DNA of 62,098 nucleotides, taken from NCBI GenBank assembly GCA_029820295.1, contig JALGVA010000007.1:1-62098 (forward strand). Reading direction: 5' to 3'. This document shows, piece by piece, positions 38,442-47,778 of this stretch; position 1 is the first letter of the stretch; each line of letters opens with the position of its first letter. Made by a program: the position numbers and the translations under genes. Under the pieces are notes generated by a model. The model saw only the letters and a program-made list of their open reading frames with translations. It did not search any database and had not been told where the DNA came from. The stretch is from Candidatus Zipacnadia bacterium. Lineage in GTDB: Bacteria > Armatimonadota > Zipacnadia > Zipacnadales > UBA5352.

Positions 38442-38810
38442 CTACTCCTCGCGGTAGGTCACGCAACTGGTCCCGGATTCGCACACGGTCACGCGGCTGA
38501 CGCGCACCACCCCATCCAGCGCCTCGGCCGCCCGGCCGTACAGGTAGCGTGCGAGGTGCTCGCTGCTCGGGTTCACCTGCGTGAAGGGCTCCAGCTCGTT
38601 GAGGTTGCGGTGGTCGAGGTCGTCGAGGATCCGGTCGAAGACGCGGCGCAGGTCGGCGAAATCGACGAGGATGCCGGTCTCGTCCAGCTCCTCGCCCTCG
38701 ACGGTCAGCAGCACCCGGTAGTTGTGCCCGTGCAGGCGCGCACACGCACCCGGATGCCCCCGCATCATGTGGGCGGCGGAGAACTCGCGCTCGACCGTCA
38801 GCTCGTACAC
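38442..38810 (-). CDS. queD: QueD, 6-carboxytetrahydropterin synthase
   Basis: Converts dihydroneopterin triphosphate to 6-carboxytetrahydropterin, an early step to queuosine. The 122-residue protein started at GTG 38810 (preceded by GGAG) has zinc ligands His14, His27 and His29 (FSAAH, LHGH) and catalytic Cys23. Later motifs are VDFADLRRVF and LDHRNLNEL, then PSSEHLARYL, and a C-terminal CESGTSCVTY Glu. Forms an operon with queC. queE is not in the window. Confidence 0.93.
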   Translation of the reverse strand: MYELTVEREFSAAHMMRGHPGACARLHGHNYRVLLTVEGEELDETGILVDFADLRRVFDRILDDLDHRNLNELEPFTQVNPSSEHLARYLYGRAAEALDGVVRVSRVTVCESGTSCVTYREE

Positions 38811-38862
38811 ATCGATCTCCTGTCGCGATCGGCGCTGCAGCGCGATGCCGCAATCGAGATGG

Positions 38863-38891
38863 ATTATAGCACACGCCCCGGCGGGCCGCAA
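38863..38891 (-). promoter_or_regulatory. Extended -10 promoter of queD
   Basis: On the minus strand TTGCGG (38886-38891), 17 nt, TATAAT (38863-38868), with TGC just before the -10 box (extended -10). The leader to GTG 38810 is about 46 nt. Confidence 0.75.
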
Positions 38892-39202
38892 AAGGCGGAG
38901 CACGACAGCCAGCGGCCGGGCGTCGCGCGCGGCGGCAACGGGCCCGGCGACGGCAACGGCGCACCGACGAGATGGGCCGCGCCCTCGTGGCGGCGGCGCC
39001 CTCGCCGCCGGCCGCTATCGCTCGTCCGATCGACAAACGATCCGGCCGAGCTGAAGCCCGGCCGCTCCGAACGGCAAGCGACGCCCGTGCGGGACGCCCG
39101 TGCCACGGACGGGGCGGTGCGTCGGTCGCCACGTACGCTTGTCCGGAGAATCGACGATCCGCTGGCACGTGCCTGCGACATTCGTGGGCGGTGCGTAGCT
39201 CG

Positions 39203-39232
39203 TTGACAGTGCCGGTGCGGCCGGAATATACT
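39203..39232 (+). promoter_or_regulatory. Sigma-70 type promoter with very short leader
   Basis: TTGACA (39203-39208), 18 nt, TATACT (39227-39232). The start near 39239 leaves about 10 nt before ATG 39249, just enough for the AGGAGG ribosome binding site. Confidence 0.78.
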
Positions 39233-39248
39233 CGCACCAGGAGGCGAC

Positions 39249-39944
39249 ATGGAGCGCACACGCAAGCAGGGCGATACCACCATCGCGATCATCGTTGTCG
39301 TCGCCGGCCTCGCCGCCGGGGGTATCATCACCTGGCACTTCCTCACCCCGAAGCCCCAGCCGGTCTATGAGCCGCAGTACCGCGTGGTCAACTCGATGGC
39401 CGAGGCTGAGGCGCTGGCGCGGGCCGAGGCGGGCGTCGGGACCGACGCGCCCCAAGCCCCCGAGACTCCTGCGCCAGGGGAGGACGCGCCGACGGGCGGG
39501 GCCGATGATCGTGCCACGCAGACGGGCGACGGCTCTGAAGTCGTCGCCTCGACCCCCTACGACAACCAGATTCCCGATGAGGTCCAGAGGCGACGAGAGC
39601 AGGCGGGCATCACCGACACGGTCGAGCTGACCGAGGAGCTGTATATCCGGCTCTCTGCCCAGGTCGTGCTCATGGCCAACGCGCTGCAGAGCCACCCCGC
39701 GGCCGACGATCCCAACACTGTCCAGCGGCTCCTGGCCGAGTACACCGCTCAGTTGCTCGCGGAGAATGCGGTGGACGGGCAGGACTACCTCGAGTTCACG
39801 CAGTGGGTGGCTGATGACCATGACCGCGCCGAGCGCATCGGGGAGCTGATCCTGCGCGAGGCCGAGAAGCACACCAGGATGCGCATCAATGTGAGCGACG
39901 TCCCGGGCGTGGCGCCCGCTCCGGTGGCCCCGCCCGACGACTGA
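39249..39944 (+). CDS. Single-pass membrane protein of unknown function
   Basis: A 231-residue protein. An N-terminal membrane anchor (TIAIIVVVAGLAAGGIITWHF, about residues 11-31) is followed by an acidic Pro/Ala-rich stretch and a helical outer domain (VELTEELYIRLSAQVVLMANAL, then TVQRLLAEYTAQLLAENAVDGQDYLEF). No family is recognised. It has its own strong promoter and precedes a run of large secreted proteins by 19 nt. Confidence 0.72.
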   Translation: MERTRKQGDTTIAIIVVVAGLAAGGIITWHFLTPKPQPVYEPQYRVVNSMAEAEALARAEAGVGTDAPQAPETPAPGEDAPTGGADDRATQTGDGSEVVASTPYDNQIPDEVQRRREQAGITDTVELTEELYIRLSAQVVLMANALQSHPAADDPNTVQRLLAEYTAQLLAENAVDGQDYLEFTQWVADDHDRAERIGELILREAEKHTRMRINVSDVPGVAPAPVAPPDD

Positions 39945-39963
39945 TAGCCAAGGGGATGGGAGT

Positions 39964-42606
39964 ATGCTCCGCTGCACTCTCTGCGCGGCCGCCCTGGCCG
40001 CGCTGCTCGCCGCAACCGCCTGCGCCCAGCAGGTGCTCGTCTGGGACCCGCCCACCGACCGCTCCACCCTCGCCGCCGACCCCGCCGCGGTCGTCGCCCT
40101 GCTGTCCAGGAGCGGCCGGCAGGCCTCGACCATCACCACCGAGCAGCTCATCGACCCCGCCGCCCTGACGCCCGAGCGCGCCGACCTGCTGGTCGTGCCC
40201 ACGCGCGGCGTCTACCCCGCCGAGGGCATCGAGCCGCTGCAGGACTACCTGGCCGCGGGCGGCGCGGTGCTGAGCCTCGGCGGCGTGCCGTTCTCGCGCA
40301 CGCTCGCCCGGGCGCAGGGGCGGTGGGAGATCGCCCAGATCCCCACCGAGCCCCCGGGCGAGGTGCAGGTGATCGCGGACTTCGAGGCCGGCGTCCCGGA
40401 GGGCCTCTCGCGCAACTCCGGCGAGGGCGATGAGATCGCCTGGGAGATCGAATCCGAGGACGGCGGCGGCGTCCTGCGCGCCCGCGTCGAGGACCTGACC
40501 TCGTGGCAGTATGTGGTCTTCCCGGTGCCCGCGAGCGATGACGCGAGCCTGACGGTGCTGCGCTTCCGCGCGCGCGCCGACGCGAACACCCCGTTGCTTG
40601 GTATTGAGGCGAACGAGGCCGACGGCTCGCGCTGGAAGTACGTGGTGCCGCTCGCGACACAGTGGCGCGACTACCGCATCTTCATCCCGCACTTCATCTC
40701 CTACGCGACCGAGGAGCGCGGCGGGGAGGGCGACTTCCTGCACACCGAGCGCCTCGCCCGGATCGCCTTCGGTTTCCCGCGCGGCATGGTGGGCGAGGGC
40801 CCGCACACGCTGTGGCTGGACGACATCGAGCGCTGGCAGTTCGCCCCGCCCGACGCGGGCGCGGTGCCGCGCGACCAGGCCGCGATCGCCGCCGTCGAGC
40901 GGGCCTACGGCAGCAACCAGCTCAAGCTGCCGGGCGAGCAGATGCCGCCGCTGCTGCGCATGTTCGCGCAGGCGCGGCGCTTCGAGGGCGCGAGGCTGAC
41001 GGCGACCGGCGACGCGGGCATCCTGCAGGCCGGACAGGTGCTGCCCGGTGAGTGGGCCGGCTGGAGCCCCGATGTTCCCTGGACCGGCGGGCCGGCCTAC
41101 GGCTCGGTCGCCATGGCCAGGGAGCGCACCGCGCGCATCGTGCCGGTGCTGGAGGCGTCGGCGGACGGCGGGGCGGTCGGCCCGGCGGCGCTGGTGGCGC
41201 TGGTGCACGGCGGCGACCTGCTGCGCGGCAGCATCGGCTGCCTGTGCCTGGACAGCGAGGACGTGCTCACCGAGCCGATGCTGACGGAGGCGGTGGTCAC
41301 GATGGCCGACTACCTCACGCGTCGCCCGCGCATCATCTCACTCGAACCGAGCTTCGCCCTGGAGGACGGCCGCGCGGTGATGACCCTCACCGCGCAGGTC
41401 TCGGCCCCGGCGGGCGCGCCGGTGCGCTTCACCGTCGTCCACCTGGACGGAGCCTCCGTGCTCGATGAGGAGCGCCCGGTCGAGGTCGCGGAGGACGGCT
41501 CCGCCCGCGCGCAGGTGACGGTGGGCGCGGAGAACCTCGACGTCACGGGCTACCGTGCCGCGGCGCAGATCGCCTTCGCAGACGGCGGCGGGGACCGCGA
41601 GGAGTTCGTGGTCGATGTGCGCGCGAAGATGATCGAGCTGTGCGACTGGTTCGTCGAGATGCAGGCCGAAGACGGCGGCATCTCCGGCATCGGCTTCATG
41701 GACCAGCGGGCGATACGCGGGCTGCTGGGCATGTACGAGCTGACCGGCGAAGAGCGCTACCGGCAGGCCGCGATCGCATGGGGCGAGCATGAGCTGGCCA
41801 TCCAGCGCGAGGACGGCGGCTACCGCATGGGCTACGGCATCACCTCGCACGGCGAGGCCTGCTACGTCGCCGACGGCGGCGAAATCGCCATCGGCATGGC
41901 GCGGCTGGTCAACTACGTGCCCGAGGAGCGCCGCCGGGACTACCTCGACTCGCTGCGCGGCTACTACGACTACCGCGAGAGCTTCCGCCTGCCCGACGGC
42001 ACTATCGCCGTCGGCTGGGTGTTCAACGAGCGCTACTCGACCATCGGCGGTGACCGTCGGCGCGAGGAGCCCTTCCGGTCGGACAGGGGCTTCTCGTTCG
42101 TCTGCACCTGTACGCTGGCGGGGGCGTCGGCGTGGCAGCGCATCACCGGCGACCCGGAGGACCGGGCGATGGCGATCCACGATGCGCAGTGGTACCTGCG
42201 CGAGGACGTCAACGCCGCCAGCGTCTCGGGCGAGGCGGCGCAGTGGGCGCACTACTTCATCGACGATCCGGAGGTGCGCGCGGGCATGGAGCAGCGCATG
42301 CGCGAGACCACGGCTGCCTGGGTGGGGCGCAATCCGGGCTGGTGGATGGCCTCCGGTGGGCGCGCGGCCATCTCGCTGAGCGTGCTGAACTACTTCTACA
42401 CGCAGATCGAGCCCGCGCCCGAGGCGCTGGTGCATATCATGGATGGCGTCTACCACATGGTCTCGCCGCACTCGCCCTCGAGCCTCGACCTGGTGATGGC
42501 GCAGGCCGAGCCCGAGGGCGACGAGTGGCGCTACGCCTGCTACTGTGCGGCGGCGCTGGCCGAGGTGCTGGAGCCGCTGGTGACCATGCGCGGAATCGGG
42601 GAATGA
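39964..42606 (+). CDS. Large secreted multidomain protein with six-hairpin toroid
   Basis: An 880-residue exported protein. Signal peptide LCAAALAALLAATACAQ; the Cys in TAC could instead make it a lipoprotein. Residues about 22-110 resemble a glutamine-amidotransferase-like or ThuA-like fold (ADLLVVPTRGVYPAEGIEPLQDYLAAGGAVLSLGG). A beta-sandwich carbohydrate-binding-like module (about 135-290, ending in TLWLDDIERWQF) follows, then an Ig-like part. The C-terminal third (from about 555) is an alpha/alpha toroid (LCDWFVEMQAEDGG, YRQAAIAWGEHELA). Probably polysaccharide processing. The next start overlaps its stop (ATGA). Confidence 0.68.
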   Translation: MLRCTLCAAALAALLAATACAQQVLVWDPPTDRSTLAADPAAVVALLSRSGRQASTITTEQLIDPAALTPERADLLVVPTRGVYPAEGIEPLQDYLAAGGAVLSLGGVPFSRTLARAQGRWEIAQIPTEPPGEVQVIADFEAGVPEGLSRNSGEGDEIAWEIESEDGGGVLRARVEDLTSWQYVVFPVPASDDASLTVLRFRARADANTPLLGIEANEADGSRWKYVVPLATQWRDYRIFIPHFISYATEERGGEGDFLHTERLARIAFGFPRGMVGEGPHTLWLDDIERWQFAPPDAGAVPRDQAAIAAVERAYGSNQLKLPGEQMPPLLRMFAQARRFEGARLTATGDAGILQAGQVLPGEWAGWSPDVPWTGGPAYGSVAMARERTARIVPVLEASADGGAVGPAALVALVHGGDLLRGSIGCLCLDSEDVLTEPMLTEAVVTMADYLTRRPRIISLEPSFALEDGRAVMTLTAQVSAPAGAPVRFTVVHLDGASVLDEERPVEVAEDGSARAQVTVGAENLDVTGYRAAAQIAFADGGGDREEFVVDVRAKMIELCDWFVEMQAEDGGISGIGFMDQRAIRGLLGMYELTGEERYRQAAIAWGEHELAIQREDGGYRMGYGITSHGEACYVADGGEIAIGMARLVNYVPEERRRDYLDSLRGYYDYRESFRLPDGTIAVGWVFNERYSTIGGDRRREEPFRSDRGFSFVCTCTLAGASAWQRITGDPEDRAMAIHDAQWYLREDVNAASVSGEAAQWAHYFIDDPEVRAGMEQRMRETTAAWVGRNPGWWMASGGRAAISLSVLNYFYTQIEPAPEALVHIMDGVYHMVSPHSPSSLDLVMAQAEPEGDEWRYACYCAAALAEVLEPLVTMRGIGE

Positions 42607-44675
42607 GCGTGCGGGCGACGGGGCGCGCGTCGCTGTCCGCCGTACGGAGGGACCGGGTGAGTCCCTGCGAGCCGCAGGCGAGCAGGGCTCAGATTCCATC
42701 CCGGCCCGCCGTTCGCCAGCACACGCTCGTACGACCAACGGCAGGGCCGGCATGGAAGCTGAGCCCGCCGGGGCCGGCGCGCCGTGTGCGCCGACGGGGG
42801 AGGCCCGCACGGCCGCACGCGCATCTGCTCAACCTGGCACTGGTGGCCCTGATGGCGGCGACATCCGCCCACGCCGGTGAGTTCGTGGACCTCGGCGAGC
42901 CGGTGCACTACGCGCAGGTCATGAACGCCATGGTCGGCCCCGACGCCGACGGGCACATGACCAGGATCTATGCCAACATGATGGCCTCGGGGGAGCTGTC
43001 CTTCCTCCTCCAGATCGATCCCGCCACCGGCGAGATCAGCCGCTTCGAGCTGCCTGAGGGCAAGGGCGCGTGGAACTCGGCAGTCGGCCCCGACGGGCGC
43101 ATCTACCTGGGCGTGGCGGGCAGTGGGCCCGGTGTGGCGCTGTGGGCCTTCGACCCGGCACGCCCGGAGGAGAGCCTGCGGCACGTCGTCGACCTCTCGG
43201 ACACGGAGACGGTCATCTGGCGGCTGGCCGCCGACCACCACGCCATCTACGGCGGCACCTACCCGAACGCGCTCGTGCTGGAGTATGACATCGACACCGG
43301 CGCGGTGAAACGCCACGGGCCCTTCACCGAGACGGGAACCTACGCCCGGCCGATCTTCGCCGGCGCCGACGGCTGGGTCTACGCCGCCATCGGCACCGCC
43401 GAGTGGGACATGATCGCGCTGGACCCCGTGACCGGTGAGTTCCACTCGGTGCGCACCGACGAGCAGCGCCGCGCGGGCTCAATGCTCCCGCAGGGCTGGA
43501 CCGCGTGGGGGCGCATGTACCGCGCCCAGGATGGCACCGTCTACTACTGGGATAACGACGGCTGGCACCGGCTGTGGGAGGGCGAGAGCATCGCGGTGCC
43601 CGACGACCAGATCGGACGCTGGGGCAAGCAGCCAATGGAGGACGGGCGCGTGCTGGGCGTCTTTGAGCCCGGCGGCCGCTACAGCCTGGTCAACCGCGAC
43701 GCGGGCCAGATCACGTGGCACGACTACGCCTACGATGCCCCCGGCAGCCGCCTGTTCATGGTGGACGAGGGGCCCGGCGGGCTGATCTACGGCTCCAGCA
43801 TCATCCCGCTGGTCATGTTCCGCCACGACCCGGCGACCGGCGAGAGCGAGCAGCTCGGCAACCCCACCACGGTGGGCGGCGAGATCTACTCGATGGTGAC
43901 CCTCGACGAGCGCCTGTGGATCGCGGCCTACCCGGACTCCCACCTTTCGGTATACGACCCGTCCCTGCCCTGGGAGTTTGGCGCCGAGGCGGGCAGCAAC
44001 CCCCGCGCCTTCGGCCCGCTCGGCGACGGCCACTGTCGCCCGCAGGCGATGATCGTGGGGCCGGACGAACTGCTCTACATCGGCAGCGTCCCGGACTACG
44101 GGCAGCTCGGCGGCGCGATGGCGATCTTCGACCCGGCGCGTGGCGAGGTCGTCGCGAACTATCGCAACCTGGTGCCCGGCCAGTCGATCACCGCGCTGGC
44201 GTACGATCCGCGGACCGGTCTGGTCTTCGGCGGTACGAGCATCACCGGCGGCGGCGGATCGACGCCGACCGCCACCGAGGCGGTCATCTACGCCTGGGAC
44301 CCGGCGACGCGGGAGATCGTCTGGCAGGTCGCGCCCATCGAGAACTCGTCGGCGGTGACGGACCTGGCGCCGGCGAATGGGAAGCTGTTCGCGACAGTCA
44401 AAGGCAACAGCGTGTGCGTGCTCGACCCCGCGACCGGCGAGGTGCTCGATCGGCGCAGGGTGCCCGGCGGCTGGGTGCACTGGGCCGCGCTGGAGGCCCA
44501 CTCCGACGGCGCGCTCTACGGCCTGACCGGCTCGTGCATCTACCGTGTGGACGCGGAGACCAACGAGGTGACCGAGGTCGCACCTTTCGAGGGCGGCATC
44601 ACCTGCGGCCTCGCGGTCACCGACGAGGGCATATACTTCGGTTCAGGCACCCACCTGTGGGTATACCGTTGGTGA
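42603..44675 (+). CDS. Secreted beta-propeller protein
   Basis: Up to 690 residues. The body is a series of propeller blades with recurring LQIDPATGEISRFEL, VLEYDIDTGAVKRHGP, IALDPVTGEFHSV, FRHDPATGESEQLG and CVLDPATGEVLDRR motifs, as in PQQ-like or SMP-30-like propellers. ATG 42603 overlaps the previous stop but would give 60 or so low-complexity residues before the signal peptide (LLNLALVALMAATSAHAG). GTG 42786 is a more natural start and makes 42607-42785 intergenic. No catalytic site is recognised. Confidence 0.72.
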   Translation: MSVRATGRASLSAVRRDRVSPCEPQASRAQIPSRPAVRQHTLVRPTAGPAWKLSPPGPARRVRRRGRPARPHAHLLNLALVALMAATSAHAGEFVDLGEPVHYAQVMNAMVGPDADGHMTRIYANMMASGELSFLLQIDPATGEISRFELPEGKGAWNSAVGPDGRIYLGVAGSGPGVALWAFDPARPEESLRHVVDLSDTETVIWRLAADHHAIYGGTYPNALVLEYDIDTGAVKRHGPFTETGTYARPIFAGADGWVYAAIGTAEWDMIALDPVTGEFHSVRTDEQRRAGSMLPQGWTAWGRMYRAQDGTVYYWDNDGWHRLWEGESIAVPDDQIGRWGKQPMEDGRVLGVFEPGGRYSLVNRDAGQITWHDYAYDAPGSRLFMVDEGPGGLIYGSSIIPLVMFRHDPATGESEQLGNPTTVGGEIYSMVTLDERLWIAAYPDSHLSVYDPSLPWEFGAEAGSNPRAFGPLGDGHCRPQAMIVGPDELLYIGSVPDYGQLGGAMAIFDPARGEVVANYRNLVPGQSITALAYDPRTGLVFGGTSITGGGGSTPTATEAVIYAWDPATREIVWQVAPIENSSAVTDLAPANGKLFATVKGNSVCVLDPATGEVLDRRRVPGGWVHWAALEAHSDGALYGLTGSCIYRVDAETNEVTEVAPFEGGITCGLAVTDEGIYFGSGTHLWVYRW

Positions 44676-44689
44676 GGAGGCGTCGCGAG

Positions 44690-46813
44690 ATGAGGCTCGC
44701 CCTGGTAGTGACCGCGCTGGGGGCGCTGGCCGGTCAGGCCCTGGCGCAGGATACGCCCGATTGGGTGGCGCGTATCCGCCCCGATCACCCGCGCCTCTTT
44801 CTGAACGCCGACATGCTGCCTGAGGTGCGCGCCCGGGCGCGGGGCCCGCTGGCGGAACACTTCGCGGCGGTCAAAGCCAGGGTCGATGAGCGCGAGGGTG
44901 AGCTGTCGGCGGAGGGCGACTGGGGCGCGCACGCCATGTGCGCGGCCCTGGTCTGGCGCGTGACCGGTGACGAGCACTACCTCGAGCGTGCCCGCTACAT
45001 GCTCGACCGCAGCCTCGAGCACTACCACGGGCGCGTCGCCGCGGGCCGGTCGGTCAACTGGTACTCGAACACGCGCATCATGGCGCTCGCGGCCTTCGAC
45101 TGGATCTTCGACGCCGTGCCCGAGGAGTGGCGCGTCACGTGGGGCCGGTCGATGCTCGACCACCTTGCGGATGTGTTGCCCGGCGGGGTGCCCAACCTGG
45201 GCGTGCCTGAGATCTCGCCGGTCAACCGCAGCGGCATCACCACCGGCTTTTATGGGACGCCCAGCCTGATGTGGTATGCGGGCCTGGCGATGGTTGGGGA
45301 GGGCATCGACGACGAACGCGCCCTCGACTACCTCGTCCGCGGCCATGATCTCTACATCCAGTTGCTCGAGCACCGTCGCGCCGCCGCCGGCGACGACGGC
45401 GGCTCGGCCTCGGCCACGCTCCCCTATGCCATGGGTGCTTACCCGTGGGCCGAGTTCAACTTCTTCCACACCTGGGAGTCGGCCACCGGCGAGAACCTCG
45501 CCGAGCAGTGGCCCTACGTTGCGCTCTTCGCCAACTACGTCATGTGGAACTACCTGCCCGGCGGCCGCGAGTTCGGCTATGGCGACGCCTACCACACGAC
45601 CAACAAGATGCCGGCCGGACACATGCCCCTGCACATCGCGCAGATGATGCACTTCTACTCCCAGGTGCGCCCCCGCTGGGTCGCGCTCATGCGCCACATG
45701 CGCGCCGAGATGTTCCCCGGCGGCTACCCGACGCTCGACTGGGGCTGCCATCCGCTTCTGCTCACCCGCATGGATCTCGCCCCGCCGCCCATGGACCCGG
45801 GTGAGCTGCCGCACGCGCGCCACTTCGAGGGCATGGGGCAGGTGTTCATGCGCTCGGGCTCGGGGCCGGAGGACACCTACGCGCTGTTCAACGCCGGCGG
45901 GGTTCTGCGCCAGCATCGCCACTACGACAACCTCAACTTCTGGATATTCCGCCAGGGCTTCCTCACCGTGGACAGCGGCACGCGCGCCGGCGAGGACGCC
46001 GGCGAGCACCTGCAGAACTACTATGCCCAGACGGTCGCCCACAACTGCGTGCTCATCGACATGCCCGGCGAGCCGGTCTCGCCCTACTGGAACGGACCGG
46101 TGCACGTGCAAGAGGGCGGGCAGTACATCGCCGACGCCTCGGAGCTGGTCGCCTTCGAGACCAACGACCTGTACAGCTACGTGGCGGGCGACGCCACCGC
46201 GGCCTACCGGCCGGAGAAGTGCGAGCTGTGCACCCGCCAGATGGTTTTCGTCTACCCGGACCACTTCGTCATCTTCGACCGCGTGCGCTCGACGCAGGCC
46301 GACTACCGCAAGCGCTGGCTGCTCCACACCGCGCGCGAGCCGCGCATCGACGGGGCGACCATCATCGCCGACCACGAGGAGGGGCGCATGTTCTGCCGCA
46401 CGCTGCTGCCCGCCGACGCCGTGCTGACGGCCATCGGCGGCGAGGGGCAGCGCTTCATGGCCGGCGGGCGGAACTGGGAGCTGCCGCCGGGCGTTGAGTT
46501 CACCGAACTGATGGGCTGGGGACGCGTCGAGGTCGCCGCGCCCGAGCCCGCGCAGGAGCGGCTGTTCCTGCACCTGATCGAGGTGGGCGACCAGACGCGG
46601 CAGGCCATGTCCGCCGCCGAGCGCATCAGCGGCGAGGGCGGTGAGGGCGTGCGCTTCGCCGCCGGAAACCGGACCGTCGAAGTCAGCTTCGCCACCGCCG
46701 GCGACCTCGCGGGACACATCCGCATTGCCCGTGGCGATGAGGTGCTGGCAGATGCGGAGGTGACGCGCGAGGTACAGCCACAGGAGGGCCTGGCGACGCC
46801 GGACGGGCAGTGA
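44690..46813 (+). CDS. Secreted heparinase II/III-like protein
   Basis: A 707-residue exported protein, ATG 44690 with GAGGAGG upstream. Signal peptide RLALVVTALGALAGQALAQ. The N-terminal part is an alpha/alpha toroid (RLFLNADMLPEVRARA, VWRVTGDEHYLERARYML). The region HRHYDNLNFWIFRQGFLTVDSGT is the hallmark of the heparinase II/III beta-sandwich domain, with a central His. Relatives are lyases on uronic-acid polysaccharides. It follows the propeller gene by 14 nt. Confidence 0.82.
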   Translation: MRLALVVTALGALAGQALAQDTPDWVARIRPDHPRLFLNADMLPEVRARARGPLAEHFAAVKARVDEREGELSAEGDWGAHAMCAALVWRVTGDEHYLERARYMLDRSLEHYHGRVAAGRSVNWYSNTRIMALAAFDWIFDAVPEEWRVTWGRSMLDHLADVLPGGVPNLGVPEISPVNRSGITTGFYGTPSLMWYAGLAMVGEGIDDERALDYLVRGHDLYIQLLEHRRAAAGDDGGSASATLPYAMGAYPWAEFNFFHTWESATGENLAEQWPYVALFANYVMWNYLPGGREFGYGDAYHTTNKMPAGHMPLHIAQMMHFYSQVRPRWVALMRHMRAEMFPGGYPTLDWGCHPLLLTRMDLAPPPMDPGELPHARHFEGMGQVFMRSGSGPEDTYALFNAGGVLRQHRHYDNLNFWIFRQGFLTVDSGTRAGEDAGEHLQNYYAQTVAHNCVLIDMPGEPVSPYWNGPVHVQEGGQYIADASELVAFETNDLYSYVAGDATAAYRPEKCELCTRQMVFVYPDHFVIFDRVRSTQADYRKRWLLHTAREPRIDGATIIADHEEGRMFCRTLLPADAVLTAIGGEGQRFMAGGRNWELPPGVEFTELMGWGRVEVAAPEPAQERLFLHLIEVGDQTRQAMSAAERISGEGGEGVRFAAGNRTVEVSFATAGDLAGHIRIARGDEVLADAEVTREVQPQEGLATPDGQ

Positions 46814-46844
46814 TCATCGCAGCACTGAGGCGAGGTGACGGACG

Positions 46845-47678
46845 ATGCGCACGCTCTTCCTGGTGACGGTTGACTGCGACCTGCGCGCCGATGACCCACA
46901 CGCGCGCGCCGATGGGCTCTATGCGGTGCTCGACGTCCTCGGCGAGGAGGGCCTGGCCGGGCGGGTGACGTGGTTCCTCAACGAGAACGACTTCGGCTTC
47001 ACCGAGAACCACCAGGACTTCCTGGCCGAGGCCGCCGAGCGCGGCGACGCCATCGGCATCCACGACCACTTCGAGCCCTTCACCGCCCGGGCGGGGGAGA
47101 TCGCGGTCGGCTTTGAGACGCGCTCGGTACTGGCCTATTGCCGGGCCGCGCGCGACCGCGTCGCCGGCTGGCTGGAGCGTGAGGGCTACCGGGCGCAGGT
47201 GCGCGCGCATCGCAACGGCTACCTCGCCCAGACGGCGGAGATCTACGAGGCGCTCGCCGCGCTGGAGTACACGGTGCTGTCGGACATCTGGCCGCGGCAC
47301 CGCTCGGGCGACCGCACCGGCGCCTGGCTGGACAACTCCGAGATCCCGATGGGCATCGCCCCCTACCGCCACGACGCGCACAACTTCACCGACTACACGT
47401 CGAGGACGGGCCGCTTCCTGCAGGCGCCGATCGCGGCGATGTTCCTGGGGACGTTCCGCTACGAGCTGCTCGACCGGTGGCTGGAGGCGTCGGAGCAGCA
47501 GGAGGCCGATCCGGCGGTGTTCACCTGGTGTCTGCACCCCTACGAGGTGCTCAACGACGCGCGCGACGCGGTCTCGCCGGGGCTGGTAGAGGTGCTGCGC
47601 GACCACCTGCGCCACATCCAATCCGACTACGACCTGGAATTCGCCAGCCTCACGCAGCTCGAGGAGATCGTGGGATAG
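46845..47678 (+). CDS. Polysaccharide deacetylase-like (NodB fold) protein
   Basis: A 277-residue cytoplasmic protein. FLVTVDCD gives the Asp pair, and GRVTWFLNENDFG and DAIGIHDHFEPF with two His resemble the carbohydrate esterase 4 metal site; RAHRNGYLAQ is the next motif. Later strands read TVLSDIWPRH and VFTWCLHPYEVL. Substrate unknown. Last of the plus-strand secreted enzyme run; ends facing the prepilin gene. Confidence 0.75.
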   Translation: MRTLFLVTVDCDLRADDPHARADGLYAVLDVLGEEGLAGRVTWFLNENDFGFTENHQDFLAEAAERGDAIGIHDHFEPFTARAGEIAVGFETRSVLAYCRAARDRVAGWLEREGYRAQVRAHRNGYLAQTAEIYEALAALEYTVLSDIWPRHRSGDRTGAWLDNSEIPMGIAPYRHDAHNFTDYTSRTGRFLQAPIAAMFLGTFRYELLDRWLEASEQQEADPAVFTWCLHPYEVLNDARDAVSPGLVEVLRDHLRHIQSDYDLEFASLTQLEEIVG

Positions 47679-47696
47679 AGGCGGAGGCGTACGGCC

Positions 47697-47757
47697 AGGC
47701 CACCACTCCCGCCCGTCGCGGGCCGGGCCGAGACCCGGGAGGGGAGGAGTGGCGGCG
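47697..47757. terminator. Long imperfect hairpin between convergent genes
   Basis: GCCACCACTCCCG on the left pairs with CGGGAGGGGAGGAGTGGCGG on the right, with inner GC-rich stems. It sits between the ends of the deacetylase-like and prepilin genes and may end both transcripts. It also recalls the CCCTCC-type palindromic repeats, more weakly. Confidence 0.45.
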
Positions 47758-47778
47758 GTTGGCCCAAGGGTGCGGCGA

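Larger units (their letters stand above)
38811..39248. other. Divergent intergenic region between queD and the next plus-strand gene
   Basis: 438 bp, GC-rich, containing the queD promoter (38863-38891) and the promoter of the gene at 39249 (39203-39232). Short imperfect repeats (GACGCCCGTGC, twice near 39080-39105) occur between them. The predicted queD leader is only about 46 nt, too short for a preQ1 riboswitch. No gene is supported. Confidence 0.6.

Noticed and set aside
38811-38863. preQ1 riboswitch ahead of queD
   Set aside because: The leader from the predicted start is only about 46 nt and no suitable pseudoknot-forming sequence was seen.
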